Below are positions 8,758 through 17,708 of a DNA stretch of 39,939 bases, piece by piece (position 1 is the first letter of the stretch; each line of letters begins with the position of its first letter). The translations under genes were made by a program, and so were the position numbers. The stretch is from Nitrosomonas sp. GTDB lineage: Bacteria; Pseudomonadota; Gammaproteobacteria; Burkholderiales; Nitrosomonadaceae. The stretch is taken from positions 1 through 39,939 of the forward strand of contig JAJFJJ010000004.1 of NCBI GenBank assembly GCA_021774195.1, given 5' to 3'. A model generated the notes under the pieces. The model saw only the letters and a list, made by a program, of their open reading frames with translations, did not search any database and was not told the DNA's origin.

Positions 8758-11700
8758 TCAACCGGCAGTTGATGCTAAATATTCAATCAGATAAAGGCTG
8801 CCAATACTACCAATTGGCAGTAGCACAGACAGCACGATTGGATGCTGACTCAGCGGTAGGAAGGGTCCGCTATTGAGGTTTTTAATTTCTGCAGTTAATA
8901 ACTTAATCCTTATAGAGCTATCTTCCTCCTTGTTGATAATTGAATCTCTGTAATTTTTATCCAGTTTTTCCACAATATACTTTCTTGCTTTAACTGCCAT
9001 ATTTCTTAACCGAATTGCATTGAGTAAAGCAATTGCAGCCGTAAAACCGATAATGATAAAAAGCAGTGGCGTATAGTGCCAGTTATCAAAATAATGGCTG
9101 CGCGATAGAATAATCAAGAACAAAATAATGAATGGGTAGAAGATAAATGAGTTAACCGTTCCTGCGAGCTGGTTGACAAAATCCATCAATAGCTTTTGTT
9201 TGGTAACATTTTCCGGAAGGCCGAATTGTTTACAGTACTGATCTATTTTACAGGGTGGCCAGTTTATTTCATTAGTGATTAGTAGATTGATAAACCGGCT
9301 GCTCAGATGGGTAATATCAGCAATAATAAAAATTAATAGTAAATACAAAACAACTAAGGAGGTTAAGATTCCTCTTGTAGTGTAGTAATCAATCCCGCCG
9401 CGTATGGGCAACTCTGGGAAATAAAAATATCCTATTTGATGTGCGAAAATGATACAAAAGAAATAAAGTAGAAACATGAATGCAACTCTTCTAACACACT
9501 GTGTTTTCTTTCTCATTTGGAGATAATTGTTCCAAAGCGTATTAGCATTTTGTGTTGTATTTTTTATGTTCCACAGGCCGATAAAGAAAGGCGACGGGAA
9601 AATCTTTTTATCTACTGCCATGTTTGGCGATGATAAGAATAAAAAATCTTTTTGAATAAGTTTATTGCTCTCTTTGAGTTGAGGCCCCAGATGAATAATA
9701 AAGAGAGCTGTAACGACTATTGCGAATAATCTTATGGCATTTGCTGGCCAAGTACTTGTTCCGTCAGCGAATGACATTGTTCCATGAAATTGGTACTCAA
9801 GAAGAAGCAGTGCAATAAATAATAGAATGACAGAGAAAAGTCCTAATGAAACAACAGCAATATATTTTCTCATCTTTGCAGGAACCAGATGTAATAAGAA
9901 AATAGAAGCTAGATTCAAAACGATTAAAAAACTTGTTATTTTTCCCCAAGGCACTTCGCCTGACATGAGGTCTGATTCTGGATGTATATTTATTACCGTG
10001 TCAGTGTTAGAGACGCCTTCAGACTGAAGAAGACCAGATGGAAATAAATAGCCTTGGGCTATTGGAAATATTATAACTGATGTTAATCCAATTATACTCA
10101 AAAGGTATTTATGCTGGTTTATGATTTTTCTAGTTTTATCATTGTATAGATAAAGAAGAAACACGATTATTAAGAGCAAATTTAAACAGATTAGAATAGT
10201 TAATATTTCTTTCTCCCAGTTCTCTGCCTTGGCATTTATTTCTTTTTGCGACGGAATGTTCGTTGCTGGACTTAAATCAATAGCACGATTATTTCCAATT
10301 TCAAATAATCGTGGTGGAAAACCAGAGTTTTGAAATTTGTTGATTATGTTTTCTGATGTCGAATTATGACATTTAATTTCTTTGTTGGTATTCCGACATT
10401 CAATTGCAAGTTTTGTTGCTAGATATAAAGAAGTTTGATAAGCATCTCGGAAAGGTAAAGCACTTTTCTGTAGCTTTTTATCCAATGTTAAACCGTAAGG
10501 CGATGCAACAATCAAATTACGTGTCCAGGGAAGTTCTGCAGGGTGTAAGAAACGACTATCAAGATCAGTCATAAAAAATAGAACATTTGGGAATTTTTTG
10601 TGGAGTGCTTGTAAGATCAGAAGTTTATCGTAGGGATCACTTCCTAGGATGCCGATGGCTTTAATTCCCCCTTGTTTTATTTTACTTTGATGCAAATCGG
10701 CTAATTGATCCGCTAAACGACGTAGGTAATCAAATTGATTGCTACCTTCAGGGCGCCGCAGTTCTTTTTGTGTGTTATTAGGTGCTTCGGTGAATTTTCG
10801 TCCTTCTCCTTTATTGTCTTTATTCTTTTCTACCTCGTTGGCATTGATTCCATCTATACCACGCAAATATTTGTATTCATGAATGTATTCGCTTTTGTTA
10901 TCAATTCTGTCATTAAATGACTGGATTAGGCTGCGTGAGTAAACAGTGTCCCATTCGCTAATTAACACAATGTGATTTCTTTGCTTGCCCTCTTGTGATT
11001 TTTGCTCAAGATTCTTTTTATTATCAGAAGAACTTTGATCATTGTTTTTTGATTCGCAAGGTGATTTTTTTGTAGATTCTACTTGTTCCTCAGCAGAATC
11101 TGGTTTTAATTTTGGTTTTGGTAAGCAAGCATTTTCTTTTTTTACTTTACTTCCTGGAGGATTTATTCGACGTAACTGTAGTTCGTCAATAATTTTATCA
11201 ACGACATCTTTATTTTCAGCGATGGTTCTAATAATTTTATGATTCAACCATTTGAGACTAGATTCATATAAGGTTTTATTTGGATTACGGTCTACTTCTT
11301 GTATAAGTATAGATTTTATTTTTTCTGAATCAATTGTCGCCGTTGAGGAAAAAATAAGACTGTTACGAAGGTGATAGTAATTATGTGAGCTACAGGATTC
11401 ATCTTGTTTAATTTTTTTAGTCGTACATTTCTGAGCAGCTTCTTGCATTTCTCGGTACATGGTTTTTAGTGTGCCGGAGCTATGCGGCCCGATAATATTA
11501 AAACTGGGATTTAAAGGTTGCTTCTTATCAGAACCTTTAGGGGTAACTGTATATTTTAATCGGCCCAGCATATTGATTGGGTCTTTATTACGTGCGAGCG
11601 CATCGTTATCAAGCCAAAGCACGAGTATTCTCTTGGCTAATTTTATTTTTGGTGGTGTGGAGATACTCGATTCTTCTGCAAGCGAGTCCAGTTGAAACCA

Positions 11701-12327
11701 TTCATAAGGCATATAGGCTGGCCAGTCACAGCTCTTAATATCGTCCTTCTTATCTGGATGAAATGCATTCTTACATGCTTGAGAGAAGTCAACAAAACCG
11801 ATGTGTTCCGGATTCTCCGGTTTATAACCTAAAGCAACCAATCCAGACACCACAGCATATCGGTTGCGCAAACGCCACTCTCTGTCTTCTGCATAAGGAC
11901 CACCAGGCACCATAACTGTTAATACATGTAAACTACCATCATCAGCGCTATCCGCCTCAGTGTGTTTCTCCACCTGACAGAGTAGTTCCTGATGTGAATG
12001 TGCTTCTGGGCTGGAATCTTTGGTTGAACAAATGCGTTGCACAGATTCCCCTGATTGCTGGTAGTTATAATCGTCGTTGGGACCTTTAGCAACTACCGTA
12101 ATAGAATTCGCACCAAACTTTTTCATATGCAACCTTACAGCCTCAAACGGATCTTGCCATAATCGTGAGCGAACATCTTCAGTACTGGTTTTTTCAGCAT
12201 CTGTCATAGCTGGACGTGAAGGCTCAAAGGCTGCATCCTTATAAATCAAAAGTCCTGCTATCAATGCAATAATGGCGATACCCGGTATATGGGATGATGT
12301 GTTCTCTGATGCATTTTGTTCGCTCAT
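8758..12327 (-). CDS. Unknown 1189-residue receptor-like polytopic membrane protein
   Basis: I do not recognise a characterised family. One N-terminal helix (about 13-28) is followed by some 670 residues without membrane segments, probably outside the cytoplasm. Then come about ten helices (near 708-727, 741-765, 796-815, 822-843, 864-882, 946-966, 987-1005, 1058-1076, 1085-1105, 1162-1185). The soluble part has alternating strand/helix segments: ITVVAKG at 76, LTVMVPGGPY at 136, ILVLWLDNDA at 234, IVLISEWDTVYSRSL at 453 and AIGILGSDPYDKLLILQA at 557, followed by NVLFFMTDLDSRFLHP. This looks like a two-lobed periplasmic-binding or receptor-ligand fold. A Lys/Ser/Glu-rich linker (about 395-450) splits it. 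Ten or more Cys in the soluble part could form disulfides. The gene is visibly richer in A+T than its neighbours, hinting at transfer. AGGA lies 10 bases before the ATG. Confidence 0.75.
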   Translation of the reverse strand: MSEQNASENTSSHIPGIAIIALIAGLLIYKDAAFEPSRPAMTDAEKTSTEDVRSRLWQDPFEAVRLHMKKFGANSITVVAKGPNDDYNYQQSGESVQRICSTKDSSPEAHSHQELLCQVEKHTEADSADDGSLHVLTVMVPGGPYAEDREWRLRNRYAVVSGLVALGYKPENPEHIGFVDFSQACKNAFHPDKKDDIKSCDWPAYMPYEWFQLDSLAEESSISTPPKIKLAKRILVLWLDNDALARNKDPINMLGRLKYTVTPKGSDKKQPLNPSFNIIGPHSSGTLKTMYREMQEAAQKCTTKKIKQDESCSSHNYYHLRNSLIFSSTATIDSEKIKSILIQEVDRNPNKTLYESSLKWLNHKIIRTIAENKDVVDKIIDELQLRRINPPGSKVKKENACLPKPKLKPDSAEEQVESTKKSPCESKNNDQSSSDNKKNLEQKSQEGKQRNHIVLISEWDTVYSRSLIQSFNDRIDNKSEYIHEYKYLRGIDGINANEVEKNKDNKGEGRKFTEAPNNTQKELRRPEGSNQFDYLRRLADQLADLHQSKIKQGGIKAIGILGSDPYDKLLILQALHKKFPNVLFFMTDLDSRFLHPAELPWTRNLIVASPYGLTLDKKLQKSALPFRDAYQTSLYLATKLAIECRNTNKEIKCHNSTSENIINKFQNSGFPPRLFEIGNNRAIDLSPATNIPSQKEINAKAENWEKEILTILICLNLLLIIVFLLYLYNDKTRKIINQHKYLLSIIGLTSVIIFPIAQGYLFPSGLLQSEGVSNTDTVINIHPESDLMSGEVPWGKITSFLIVLNLASIFLLHLVPAKMRKYIAVVSLGLFSVILLFIALLLLEYQFHGTMSFADGTSTWPANAIRLFAIVVTALFIIHLGPQLKESNKLIQKDFLFLSSPNMAVDKKIFPSPFFIGLWNIKNTTQNANTLWNNYLQMRKKTQCVRRVAFMFLLYFFCIIFAHQIGYFYFPELPIRGGIDYYTTRGILTSLVVLYLLLIFIIADITHLSSRFINLLITNEINWPPCKIDQYCKQFGLPENVTKQKLLMDFVNQLAGTVNSFIFYPFIILFLIILSRSHYFDNWHYTPLLFIIIGFTAAIALLNAIRLRNMAVKARKYIVEKLDKNYRDSIINKEEDSSIRIKLLTAEIKNLNSGPFLPLSQHPIVLSVLLPIGSIGSLYLIEYLASTAG

Positions 12328-12442
12328 GACCGATTGTTCCTAGATGTCTCAACAGATTGAGTAATTACTAATACCTCAATCTTTTCAGCCTATCAATCGG
12401 TTGTCAGTGATTTATGGCACAATGATCCTGAAATTTAGTGAA

Positions 12443-14152
12443 TTATGGGAATTTTATTTTATGATGCCGTGCCAAATAAAGCGGCGTCCAACCATGTGGG
12501 ATTTTATGTACGAAGTGATAGCGGGCGACATGGTAGCTGGGGTCGAAGCCATAGAAATTTAGTTGCATCTGGCGAAGTTCTTCATCGCGGTAGCTTTGCA
12601 GGGGTTTTTGTTGCTCGTCGGTTTCTCGTTGGTGATTCTTTTGTTTTAATAAATAGTGATGTTTTTTGTCAGTGGCGAACTCTTCAGCAAGTTGTGTAAT
12701 TTTTTCTCTGAAATTCTGCAAATTGAGATCAAAACATTCATCGATTAATCCCATTTGACGAGCCTCGGGTGCGCCAATCGGTAAGCGATTTTGGGTCAAT
12801 GAGTCAGCTTGCTCTTTAGTCACCCGCTTGGGTAACAAATAAGTCCAGTATTCCGAGCCATAAAGATTGCCCATGCTTTTATAGTGCGGATTCAGCACCA
12901 CACTTTCACGCGCATAAATGATGTCGGCAGCCAACGATAAGAATACGCCGCCTGCACCGCTGTTGCCTTGCAAAGCGGCAATTGTGAGTTGTCGATTGGT
13001 AGTGATGATGGCGTGTACTAAGTCATTCATGGCATTGATATTGCGCCAGGATTCGTCAGCTGGGCTATCGGCATGTTCGATATGATTGAGGTGAATGCCA
13101 TTGGACCAGAAATCCGGGCCACCCATTAACACGAGCACTTTGATATTTAGTTGTGTCGCTTTTAAGTAGACTTCTCTCAGTCGTTGACACTGTGTTGTAT
13201 CCATCGCGCCGTTGTAGAAGGCAAAATGTAGATACCCCACGTGGTTTTTTTGCTCAAACCAAATGTCTCGGTAAGTTTCACCCGGTTCGGTTGAGAAAGG
13301 ATCAAACGGGACTCTCGTTATGCTTGCTAGCTGTTTTCCCAAGGCCGTGGATGCGGATAATTTATAGCTGGGTTCGGTGTTCGTTTTGTGTTTAACATGA
13401 CCAACCCATATCGCACCATCTACCGTGGCACGGCAGATGGCGTGATCACGCTTTGCAATGATTTCTCCGGGCTTGCCGGTTAAATTTGCTTCAGCACAGG
13501 CGTCATACAAATAATAGGGTTCACCAAAAAGAGTATCCAATGCACCGGGAAAGCCATCGGCCGCATGGATCTTTTTTAGAATGGTTTGAGAGTTGTCCAA
13601 CTGCCAGTTGATGGCGCGGTCTGATTGCCGGATGGGGTTATGCAATCGGCCTTGCACTGACGGGTTGCTATAATCCAGCGGTTGGGGGTTGAATTGTCCT
13701 GTGGCAAAGTGTTTAACGGCAGTGAGCACCGAATGCACAGCCGTATCAACGACTTCATGACGATAAAGGCTACTTTTTTTAGCCAACCGCATGGGGAAAG
13801 TTTCAGCCGCCCAAATATCACCTGCATCCATTTCCGCATTGGCTTGTAGGACTGTCACACCCCATTGCAACTGTTCATTCATGATCGCCCAATCCAATGC
13901 GGAAGGGCCGCGATCACCGATAATCCCAGGGTGGACGACAAAACAAGTGTGTTTACGCCAGATTTCTTCCGGGATGGCGCGTTTTAAAAACGGCGCAATA
14001 ATCAGCTCCGGACTAAACAGTTCGACGGCCTGAATGGTAACCGCGTCATTAATATCAAATTCAATAGAGATTTCATGACCGCGTCTTGTTAGTTCGATAA
14101 ACAAGCGTTGTGTCAGGCTGTTAAAACTATGGGTCAGAAATAGAATTCGCAC
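12443..14152 (-). CDS. hypX: HypX/HoxX, CO-ligand synthesis for [NiFe] hydrogenase
   Basis: This 569-residue fusion is typical of HypX. The N-terminal formyl-tetrahydrofolate transferase-like domain has HPGIIGDRGPSALDW at 74-88 and D109 in EMDAGDIWA. It is followed by an OB-like segment, and from about 310 by an enoyl-CoA hydratase-like domain (VLMGGPDFWSNGIHL at 351, GNSGAGGVFLSLAAD at 395). The family-typical tail FDPSYHVARYHFVH follows. Work on homologues shows that it makes CO from formyl-tetrahydrofolate by way of formyl-CoA, supplying the active-site CO when oxygen is present. The start is a GTG whose ribosome binding site (AAGGAG, 5 bases upstream) lies inside the end of the palindromic repeat. 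Starting there gives the family N-terminus MRILFLTHSFNSL. It is the last gene of the hyp cluster. Confidence 0.95.
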   Translation of the reverse strand: MRILFLTHSFNSLTQRLFIELTRRGHEISIEFDINDAVTIQAVELFSPELIIAPFLKRAIPEEIWRKHTCFVVHPGIIGDRGPSALDWAIMNEQLQWGVTVLQANAEMDAGDIWAAETFPMRLAKKSSLYRHEVVDTAVHSVLTAVKHFATGQFNPQPLDYSNPSVQGRLHNPIRQSDRAINWQLDNSQTILKKIHAADGFPGALDTLFGEPYYLYDACAEANLTGKPGEIIAKRDHAICRATVDGAIWVGHVKHKTNTEPSYKLSASTALGKQLASITRVPFDPFSTEPGETYRDIWFEQKNHVGYLHFAFYNGAMDTTQCQRLREVYLKATQLNIKVLVLMGGPDFWSNGIHLNHIEHADSPADESWRNINAMNDLVHAIITTNRQLTIAALQGNSGAGGVFLSLAADIIYARESVVLNPHYKSMGNLYGSEYWTYLLPKRVTKEQADSLTQNRLPIGAPEARQMGLIDECFDLNLQNFREKITQLAEEFATDKKHHYLLKQKNHQRETDEQQKPLQSYRDEELRQMQLNFYGFDPSYHVARYHFVHKIPHGWTPLYLARHHKIKFP

Positions 14153-14420
14153 TAGTACTCCTTCAACTTGATATTGGCGAATACAGTTAGCTTTTCAGCG
14201 TTACTGGCAAGGCAGGTTTCGCTGGCAATGGTCATTCCCTTGTCAAGAGACCTAACGCCGCCAGTGGCGCTGAAAAGCTAACCCGCAGGGCGATCACAAG
14301 ATGTCCCGTCACTGCGTTGCAGCACTTGCCAAGGGAATAACCATTGTCTGCGTGCTGCGTCTTGCGACGAAACATCTTGTAATCGCTGTATCCGTCAATA
14401 TCAAGTTGACGGAGTACTAG
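14152..14420. repeat. Complete 269-bp nested palindromic element, family A
   Basis: The outer 35-bp arms 14152-14186 and 14386-14420 pair with three mismatches. Inside are two further inverted pairs: 14186-14207 with 14261-14282 (22 bp, two mismatches) and 14290-14304 with 14372-14386 (15 bp, one mismatch). A single strand could fold as a cloverleaf. The element fills the gap between the hypE stop codon and the hypX start exactly. It has no transposase gene and behaves like a MITE or bacterial interspersed repeat. Related copies lie at 1-141 and inside 20560-20894. Confidence 0.9.
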
Positions 14421-14421
14421 A

Positions 14422-15480
14422 TTAACAAATACGTGGTAACTGTTCACCGCTCAACCAGTCGACCACACGCTTGCCGCCAAAACGAGTTTCCATTTGCACA
14501 AAACAGTGATGATCTTCAATCACTTCACCGATGATGGCGGCATTCTTTGCTAGTGGGTGGGTGTGCATAGTAGCCAATAATTGGTCGGCATCTTCTGGCT
14601 TGCAAATCGCAATCAGCTTACCCTCATTGGCGACATACAATGGATCCAAACCGAGAAACTCACAAGCCGCATTGACGGGTTCAAGGATTGGTAATTTGTC
14701 TTCATACAACATCATGCCAACGTCTGATTGGCGGGCAATTTCATTCAGCGCAGTCGCCACACCGCCACGGGTGGGGTCACGCAGCACATGAAGATTGGGC
14801 GTGGTTGCAACCATCTTCGCGACTAAATCATGCAGAGAAGCTGAATCGGATTCCAAGGCACAGTGAAATGATAGATTTTCGCGTAATAGCATAATTGCAA
14901 TACCGTGATCCCCCAGCGTGCCGGAAACCAGTATTTTGTCACCCGGTTGGGCCTTGTTGCTGGAAATATTGATGCCGTCAGGCACTATTCCGACACCTGT
15001 GGTAGTGATAAAGACGCCGTCGCCACTGCCTTTTTCAACTACTTTAGTATCACCGGTAACAATTGGCACTTGCGCTTCTTGCGCCGCTTTGGCCATGGAC
15101 TCAACAATACGTTTAAGATCAGATAACGGAAAACCTTCTTCCAGTATAAAACCGGCCGCCAGGTAAGTCGGCTTCGCGCCAGACATGACCACATCATTAA
15201 TCGTGCCGTGAACGGATAGACTGCCAATATCTCCGCCCGGAAAAAATAATGGTGTAATCACATGGCTGTCCGTCGACATGACCATGCGGCCAGCAACACT
15301 CTGGAAACAAGCTTGATCATTCATTTGTCGCAAAAGGTCATTGTCAAATGCGGTCATAAACAATTGGTCAATCAATTGAGTCATGGCGCGTCCACCACTG
15401 CCATGTACCATTTCAACGCAGCCGTTCTTGAAGTCAAGCGAGCGTGTGTATCCGGGTTTGATTTTACCTTTGCTGGTCAT
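14422..15480 (-). CDS. hypE: Hydrogenase maturation protein HypE
   Basis: The 352-residue protein is of the PurM-like AIR-synthase fold. It has VHGSGGRAMTQLI near residue 24, ATP-site segments such as STDSHVITP and GDTKVVEKG, and the conserved C-terminal LPRIC. The final Cys is carbamoylated by HypF and dehydrated to a thiocyanate, which becomes the cyanide ligand of [NiFe] hydrogenase. The terminal Cys is present, so the enzyme should be functional. Its ATG shares one base with the hypD stop (TAATG), which predicts translational coupling. The palindromic element begins one base after its stop. Confidence 0.97.
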   Translation of the reverse strand: MTSKGKIKPGYTRSLDFKNGCVEMVHGSGGRAMTQLIDQLFMTAFDNDLLRQMNDQACFQSVAGRMVMSTDSHVITPLFFPGGDIGSLSVHGTINDVVMSGAKPTYLAAGFILEEGFPLSDLKRIVESMAKAAQEAQVPIVTGDTKVVEKGSGDGVFITTTGVGIVPDGINISSNKAQPGDKILVSGTLGDHGIAIMLLRENLSFHCALESDSASLHDLVAKMVATTPNLHVLRDPTRGGVATALNEIARQSDVGMMLYEDKLPILEPVNAACEFLGLDPLYVANEGKLIAICKPEDADQLLATMHTHPLAKNAAIIGEVIEDHHCFVQMETRFGGKRVVDWLSGEQLPRIC

Positions 15481-16625
15481 TAATTCTCCATTCGATCGGC
15501 ATTAGTTTCACGCCAACGGCCATAGCTATAATGGGCCGCACATGCGCCTTCAGACGACACCATACAAGATCCGATAGGATTTTCCGGCGTGCAAACCGTA
15601 CCAAAAATTTTGCAATCTTGCGGTTGTTTGACCCCCCGCAAGATGGCACCGCATTCACAAGCCTTGTTATCCGCAATCGATATCGACGGGATTTGGAAAC
15701 GTTGTTCCGCGTCAAATTCGGCATAGTTTGATTTAATCTTCAACGCACTGTAAGGCACCAGCCCTAGGCCGCGCCATTCAAAACTGCGTCTCAGTTCAAA
15801 CACTTCGGCCACCAGCATTTGTGCTTTTCTGTTGCCAGAGGGTAGGACTGCTCGGGTAAACTCATTTTCGACCTCGGCACGACCTTCGTTGAGTTGGCGG
15901 ATCAACATTAAAATGGCCTGCATAACGTCCAATGGTTCAAAACCAGCGATTACCACGGGTTTTTGGAATTCTTCGGCAAAGTATTCATAGGGTTGACTGC
16001 CAATCACAGTTGACACATGTGCTGGGCCGATGAAACCATCCAGTGGCACCACACCAAGCTGTCGAACTTCAGGTGATTGCAAAATATGAGAAATCGCAGA
16101 CGGGGTTAATACATGATTGCAAAATACACTGAAATTGGTCAGGCCCAAAGCTTGCGCTTGCTTGATGACGACAGCGGTCGGCGGGGTGGTGGTCTCAAAA
16201 CCAATGGCTAAAAAAACCACTTGATGCTGTGGATTATTCTGTGCAATTTTTATTGTATCTGCACTAGAATACACCATACGAATATCCGCACCTTGCGCTT
16301 TTGTTTTCAATAAACTCATGCCGTTTGCGGTTGGAATACGCAGCATATCGCCATAACTGCATAGAATCACGCCAGGCGTTTGCGCCAATTGAATCGCATT
16401 CTCCACCCGACCAATCGGTAAAACACAGACCGGGCAACCAGGACCGTGAATCATATGGATATTATCAGGGAGCAGATCGACAATACCGTAACGTGAAATC
16501 GCATGCGTATGACCGCCACAAAATTCCATCAAATGATAGCTGCGGCTATGATCTGCTTCAAGTCGAATATTTGCGGCTATCTTTCGTGCTAAATCACCAT
16601 CACGAAATTCATCAATATATTTCAT
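15480..16625 (-). CDS. hypD: Hydrogenase maturation protein HypD
   Basis: This 381-residue protein builds the Fe(CN)2CO unit together with HypC. It shows LMEFCGGHTHAISRYG at 32-47, GPGCPVCVLP for the redox Cys pair, GFETTTPPTA, and the C-terminal [4Fe-4S] segment with ACECGAILRG, CKIFGTVC and GSCMVSSEGACAAHY. All key cysteines are present. It starts 3 bases after the hypC stop and overlaps hypE by one base, so hypCDE is one transcription unit. Confidence 0.97.
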   Translation of the reverse strand: MKYIDEFRDGDLARKIAANIRLEADHSRSYHLMEFCGGHTHAISRYGIVDLLPDNIHMIHGPGCPVCVLPIGRVENAIQLAQTPGVILCSYGDMLRIPTANGMSLLKTKAQGADIRMVYSSADTIKIAQNNPQHQVVFLAIGFETTTPPTAVVIKQAQALGLTNFSVFCNHVLTPSAISHILQSPEVRQLGVVPLDGFIGPAHVSTVIGSQPYEYFAEEFQKPVVIAGFEPLDVMQAILMLIRQLNEGRAEVENEFTRAVLPSGNRKAQMLVAEVFELRRSFEWRGLGLVPYSALKIKSNYAEFDAEQRFQIPSISIADNKACECGAILRGVKQPQDCKIFGTVCTPENPIGSCMVSSEGACAAHYSYGRWRETNADRMEN

Positions 16626-16628
16626 CGG

Positions 16629-16877
16629 CTATTCTTCTGTCACTTTTCCCATGTCATCAGATAGCTTGGACATTTGGTTGAACATCGCCAATGTTTGCTC
16701 AGCTTCAATAGGGTCGAGTTTTTGCAGCGCGTAACCAACATGCACGATGACATAATCCCCAATCGTGACTTCTTCCACCAGGGCTAGTGAAATTTCTTTA
16801 CGCACACCACCCAAGTTAACGATGGCGCTGTCTGGGGAAATTAATTGTTCAATACAGGCTGGAATGGCTAGACACAT
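16629..16877 (-). CDS. hypC: Hydrogenase maturation chaperone HypC
   Basis: The protein has 82 residues and starts MCLAIPACIEQL. The start is chosen at 16877 because the N-terminal Met-Cys is essential: Cys2 binds the iron and HypD. The frame stays open upstream to 16964, but that extension would bury Cys2. The later segment GDYVIVHVGYALQKLDPIEA is typical of the family. It is the first gene of the cluster here. No hypA, hypB, hypF or hydrogenase subunit gene lies in the window, so those must be elsewhere. Confidence 0.95.
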   Translation of the reverse strand: MCLAIPACIEQLISPDSAIVNLGGVRKEISLALVEEVTIGDYVIVHVGYALQKLDPIEAEQTLAMFNQMSKLSDDMGKVTEE

Positions 16878-16902
16878 ATCAATTTGAATACGTTTTTTAT
16901 TG

Positions 16903-16934
16903 TTAGATAAATTATGACATAATAATTTATCTAA
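16903..16934. promoter_or_regulatory. Perfect 13-bp palindrome between hypC and an L,D-transpeptidase gene
   Basis: The arms ttagataaattat and ataatttatctaa are separated by six bases (gacata). The site lies 25 bases upstream of the hypC start and 18 bases upstream of the divergent transpeptidase start. It could be a dimeric-regulator operator shared by both, or a weak RNA hairpin in either leader. It does not match the FNR consensus. Confidence 0.6.
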
Positions 16935-16952
16935 ATAGTTGCCATTAGGAAC

Positions 16953-17516
16953 ATGCTCAAACAATCATTCTTTACATATTATTTTATCTTGATCGCTGGT
17001 CTGTTATTAGCACATCAATCTGTTTACGCAAATAATGACGTTTGGATTGATGTTGATACCACGGCGCATACATTGAAGGTCATACAAGACGGTACCGTGC
17101 AGATCACTTTTGAGAATGTTGCGATTGGCCGTTTTGGCACAACCTGGTTTAAAAAAACCAGAGATGACAAAACTCCATTGGGTAAATTTCGGGTTGGCTG
17201 GATTAATGAAAATAGCCGCTATTATCGTTTTTTTGGGCTTGATTATCCAAATCGTGAAACCGCTGATCTTGCATTGGATGATGGCAGGATTACCGAGGAT
17301 GAATGGTTGTCGATACTGAAAGCAACAAACCAGGAAAGAACGCCCCCTCAAAATACGCCTTTGGGGGGTTATATCGGCATTCATGGTATTGGGCGTGGTG
17401 ATGAGGAGGTTCATCATCAGTTTAACTGGACAAATGGTTGTGTTGCATTAACGAATGAACAAATTGATCAATTGGGTGAATGGATAGAACCTGGCGTGAT
17501 GGTGAATATTCATTAA
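16953..17516 (+). CDS. Periplasmic L,D-transpeptidase (YkuD domain), short YafK-like form
   Basis: The 187-residue protein has a signal peptide (about 1-26, ending SVYANN). The YkuD catalytic fold follows, with GIHGIGRG at 142-149 and WTNGCVALTN at 159-168, giving active-site His144 and Cys163. The usual Ser before Gly-Cys is Asn161. Such enzymes cross-link or cleave peptidoglycan stems or attach lipoproteins. AGGA at 16947-16950 supports the ATG. It is divergent from hypC and lies about 190 bases before the alanine-zipper lipoprotein gene. Whether it is a ligase or a hydrolase like DpaA/YafK is not decided. Confidence 0.88.
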   Translation: MLKQSFFTYYFILIAGLLLAHQSVYANNDVWIDVDTTAHTLKVIQDGTVQITFENVAIGRFGTTWFKKTRDDKTPLGKFRVGWINENSRYYRFFGLDYPNRETADLALDDGRITEDEWLSILKATNQERTPPQNTPLGGYIGIHGIGRGDEEVHHQFNWTNGCVALTNEQIDQLGEWIEPGVMVNIH

Positions 17517-17586
17517 AACTCCGCCAGCATTTGAGATAAATAGCTCGAGTTTTTATAATACGCTCTAGATTCTTTTCGAATTTATG

Positions 17587-17614
17587 TTGACACCCATTTA
17601 TTTCACAGTAGTAA
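17587..17614 (+). promoter_or_regulatory. Candidate sigma70 promoter of the lipoprotein gene
   Basis: TTGACA at 17587-17592 is followed after 16 bases by TAGTAA at 17609-17614. It lies about 95 bases before the lipoprotein start. The -35 is perfect and the -10 is mediocre. Confidence 0.45.
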
Positions 17615-17708
17615 TCAGTTAAGATTCAAAGTATGTTGCTGATAGATGATAATCGGTAGCTAGTGTGTTGGAAATGGGTTATAAATAGACAATACGAAGG
17701 AGATTGGA

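Noticed and set aside
14232..14447. A 71-codon minus-strand frame that shares the stretch CCNAVTGHLVIALRVSFSAP with the frame at 20673-20876.
   Set aside because: Both frames lie across the palindromic repeats, and their similarity is explained by repeat DNA. Neither has a ribosome binding site.
16878..16964. An upstream in-frame extension of hypC.
   Set aside because: HypC must begin Met-Cys. The extension also crosses the 13-bp palindrome and overlaps the divergent gene start.
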